In this document: positions 5,812 through 5,830 of the stretch, piece after piece | Layout: each line of letters opens with the position of its first letter | How positions within the stretch are numbered: position 1 is the first letter of the stretch | DNA from: Bacteroidota bacterium | GTDB lineage: Bacteria; Bacteroidota; Bacteroidia; Bacteroidales; Prolixibacteraceae | Assembly: GCA_030691295.1 (NCBI GenBank) | Contig: JAUYEQ010000288.1 | Location: forward strand, 1 to 5,830 | DNA: 5,830 bases | Reading direction: 5' to 3' | The notes under the pieces: generated by a model | The model's input: the letters and a program-made list of their open reading frames with translations, nothing else | The model's database searches: none | Told to the model about the DNA's origin: nothing | Made by a program: the position numbers and the translations under genes

Positions 5812-5830
5812 GGTGACTCGCGTTTACTGA

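Overview
The window looks like ordinary chromosomal DNA from a member of the Bacteroidota. The evidence is a lipoprotein-type S9A prolyl oligopeptidase, a polynucleotide phosphorylase with an Arg/Asp/Gly-rich tail, start codons without clear Shine-Dalgarno sequences, and several matches to the Bacteroidota promoter form TTTG/TTG - 19 nt - TAnnTTTG. An order such as Marinilabiliales or Bacteroidales is a guess from general appearance, not something the window proves.

Layout. Three genes lie on the minus strand and are read right to left: rpsO (5092-4826), pnp (4645-2375) and a prolyl oligopeptidase gene (2166-58). One small gene on the plus strand, encoding a YbcJ-like S4-domain RNA-binding protein (5540-5749), is divergent from rpsO. 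rpsO and pnp each have a terminator hairpin with a T-rich tract downstream. The oligopeptidase gene ends 4 nt before a perfect 15-bp inverted repeat that has no T tract.

How the genes relate. The rpsO-pnp order is a classic bacterial linkage between a 30S ribosomal protein and the 3'-5' exoribonuclease that degrades mRNA. The S4-domain protein also fits RNA or ribosome work. The oligopeptidase is probably an independent unit with its own promoter: it cleaves prolyl peptides and is likely anchored in the cell envelope.

The less ordinary content lies between the genes. Two hairpin clusters, at 2236-2294 (read on minus) and 5768-5811 (read on plus), align as diverged copies of one three-stem repeat with compensatory base changes. 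A different three-hairpin element fills 5262-5387 between the divergent promoters. The rpsO leader can fold into a 9-bp stem with adjacent G-U and G-C pairs, a feature S15 is known to recognise. A 10-codon upstream ORF overlaps the start of the S4 gene as ATGA. I found no CRISPR array, tRNA, rRNA, transposase, phage gene or defence system, and no undescribed multigene system.
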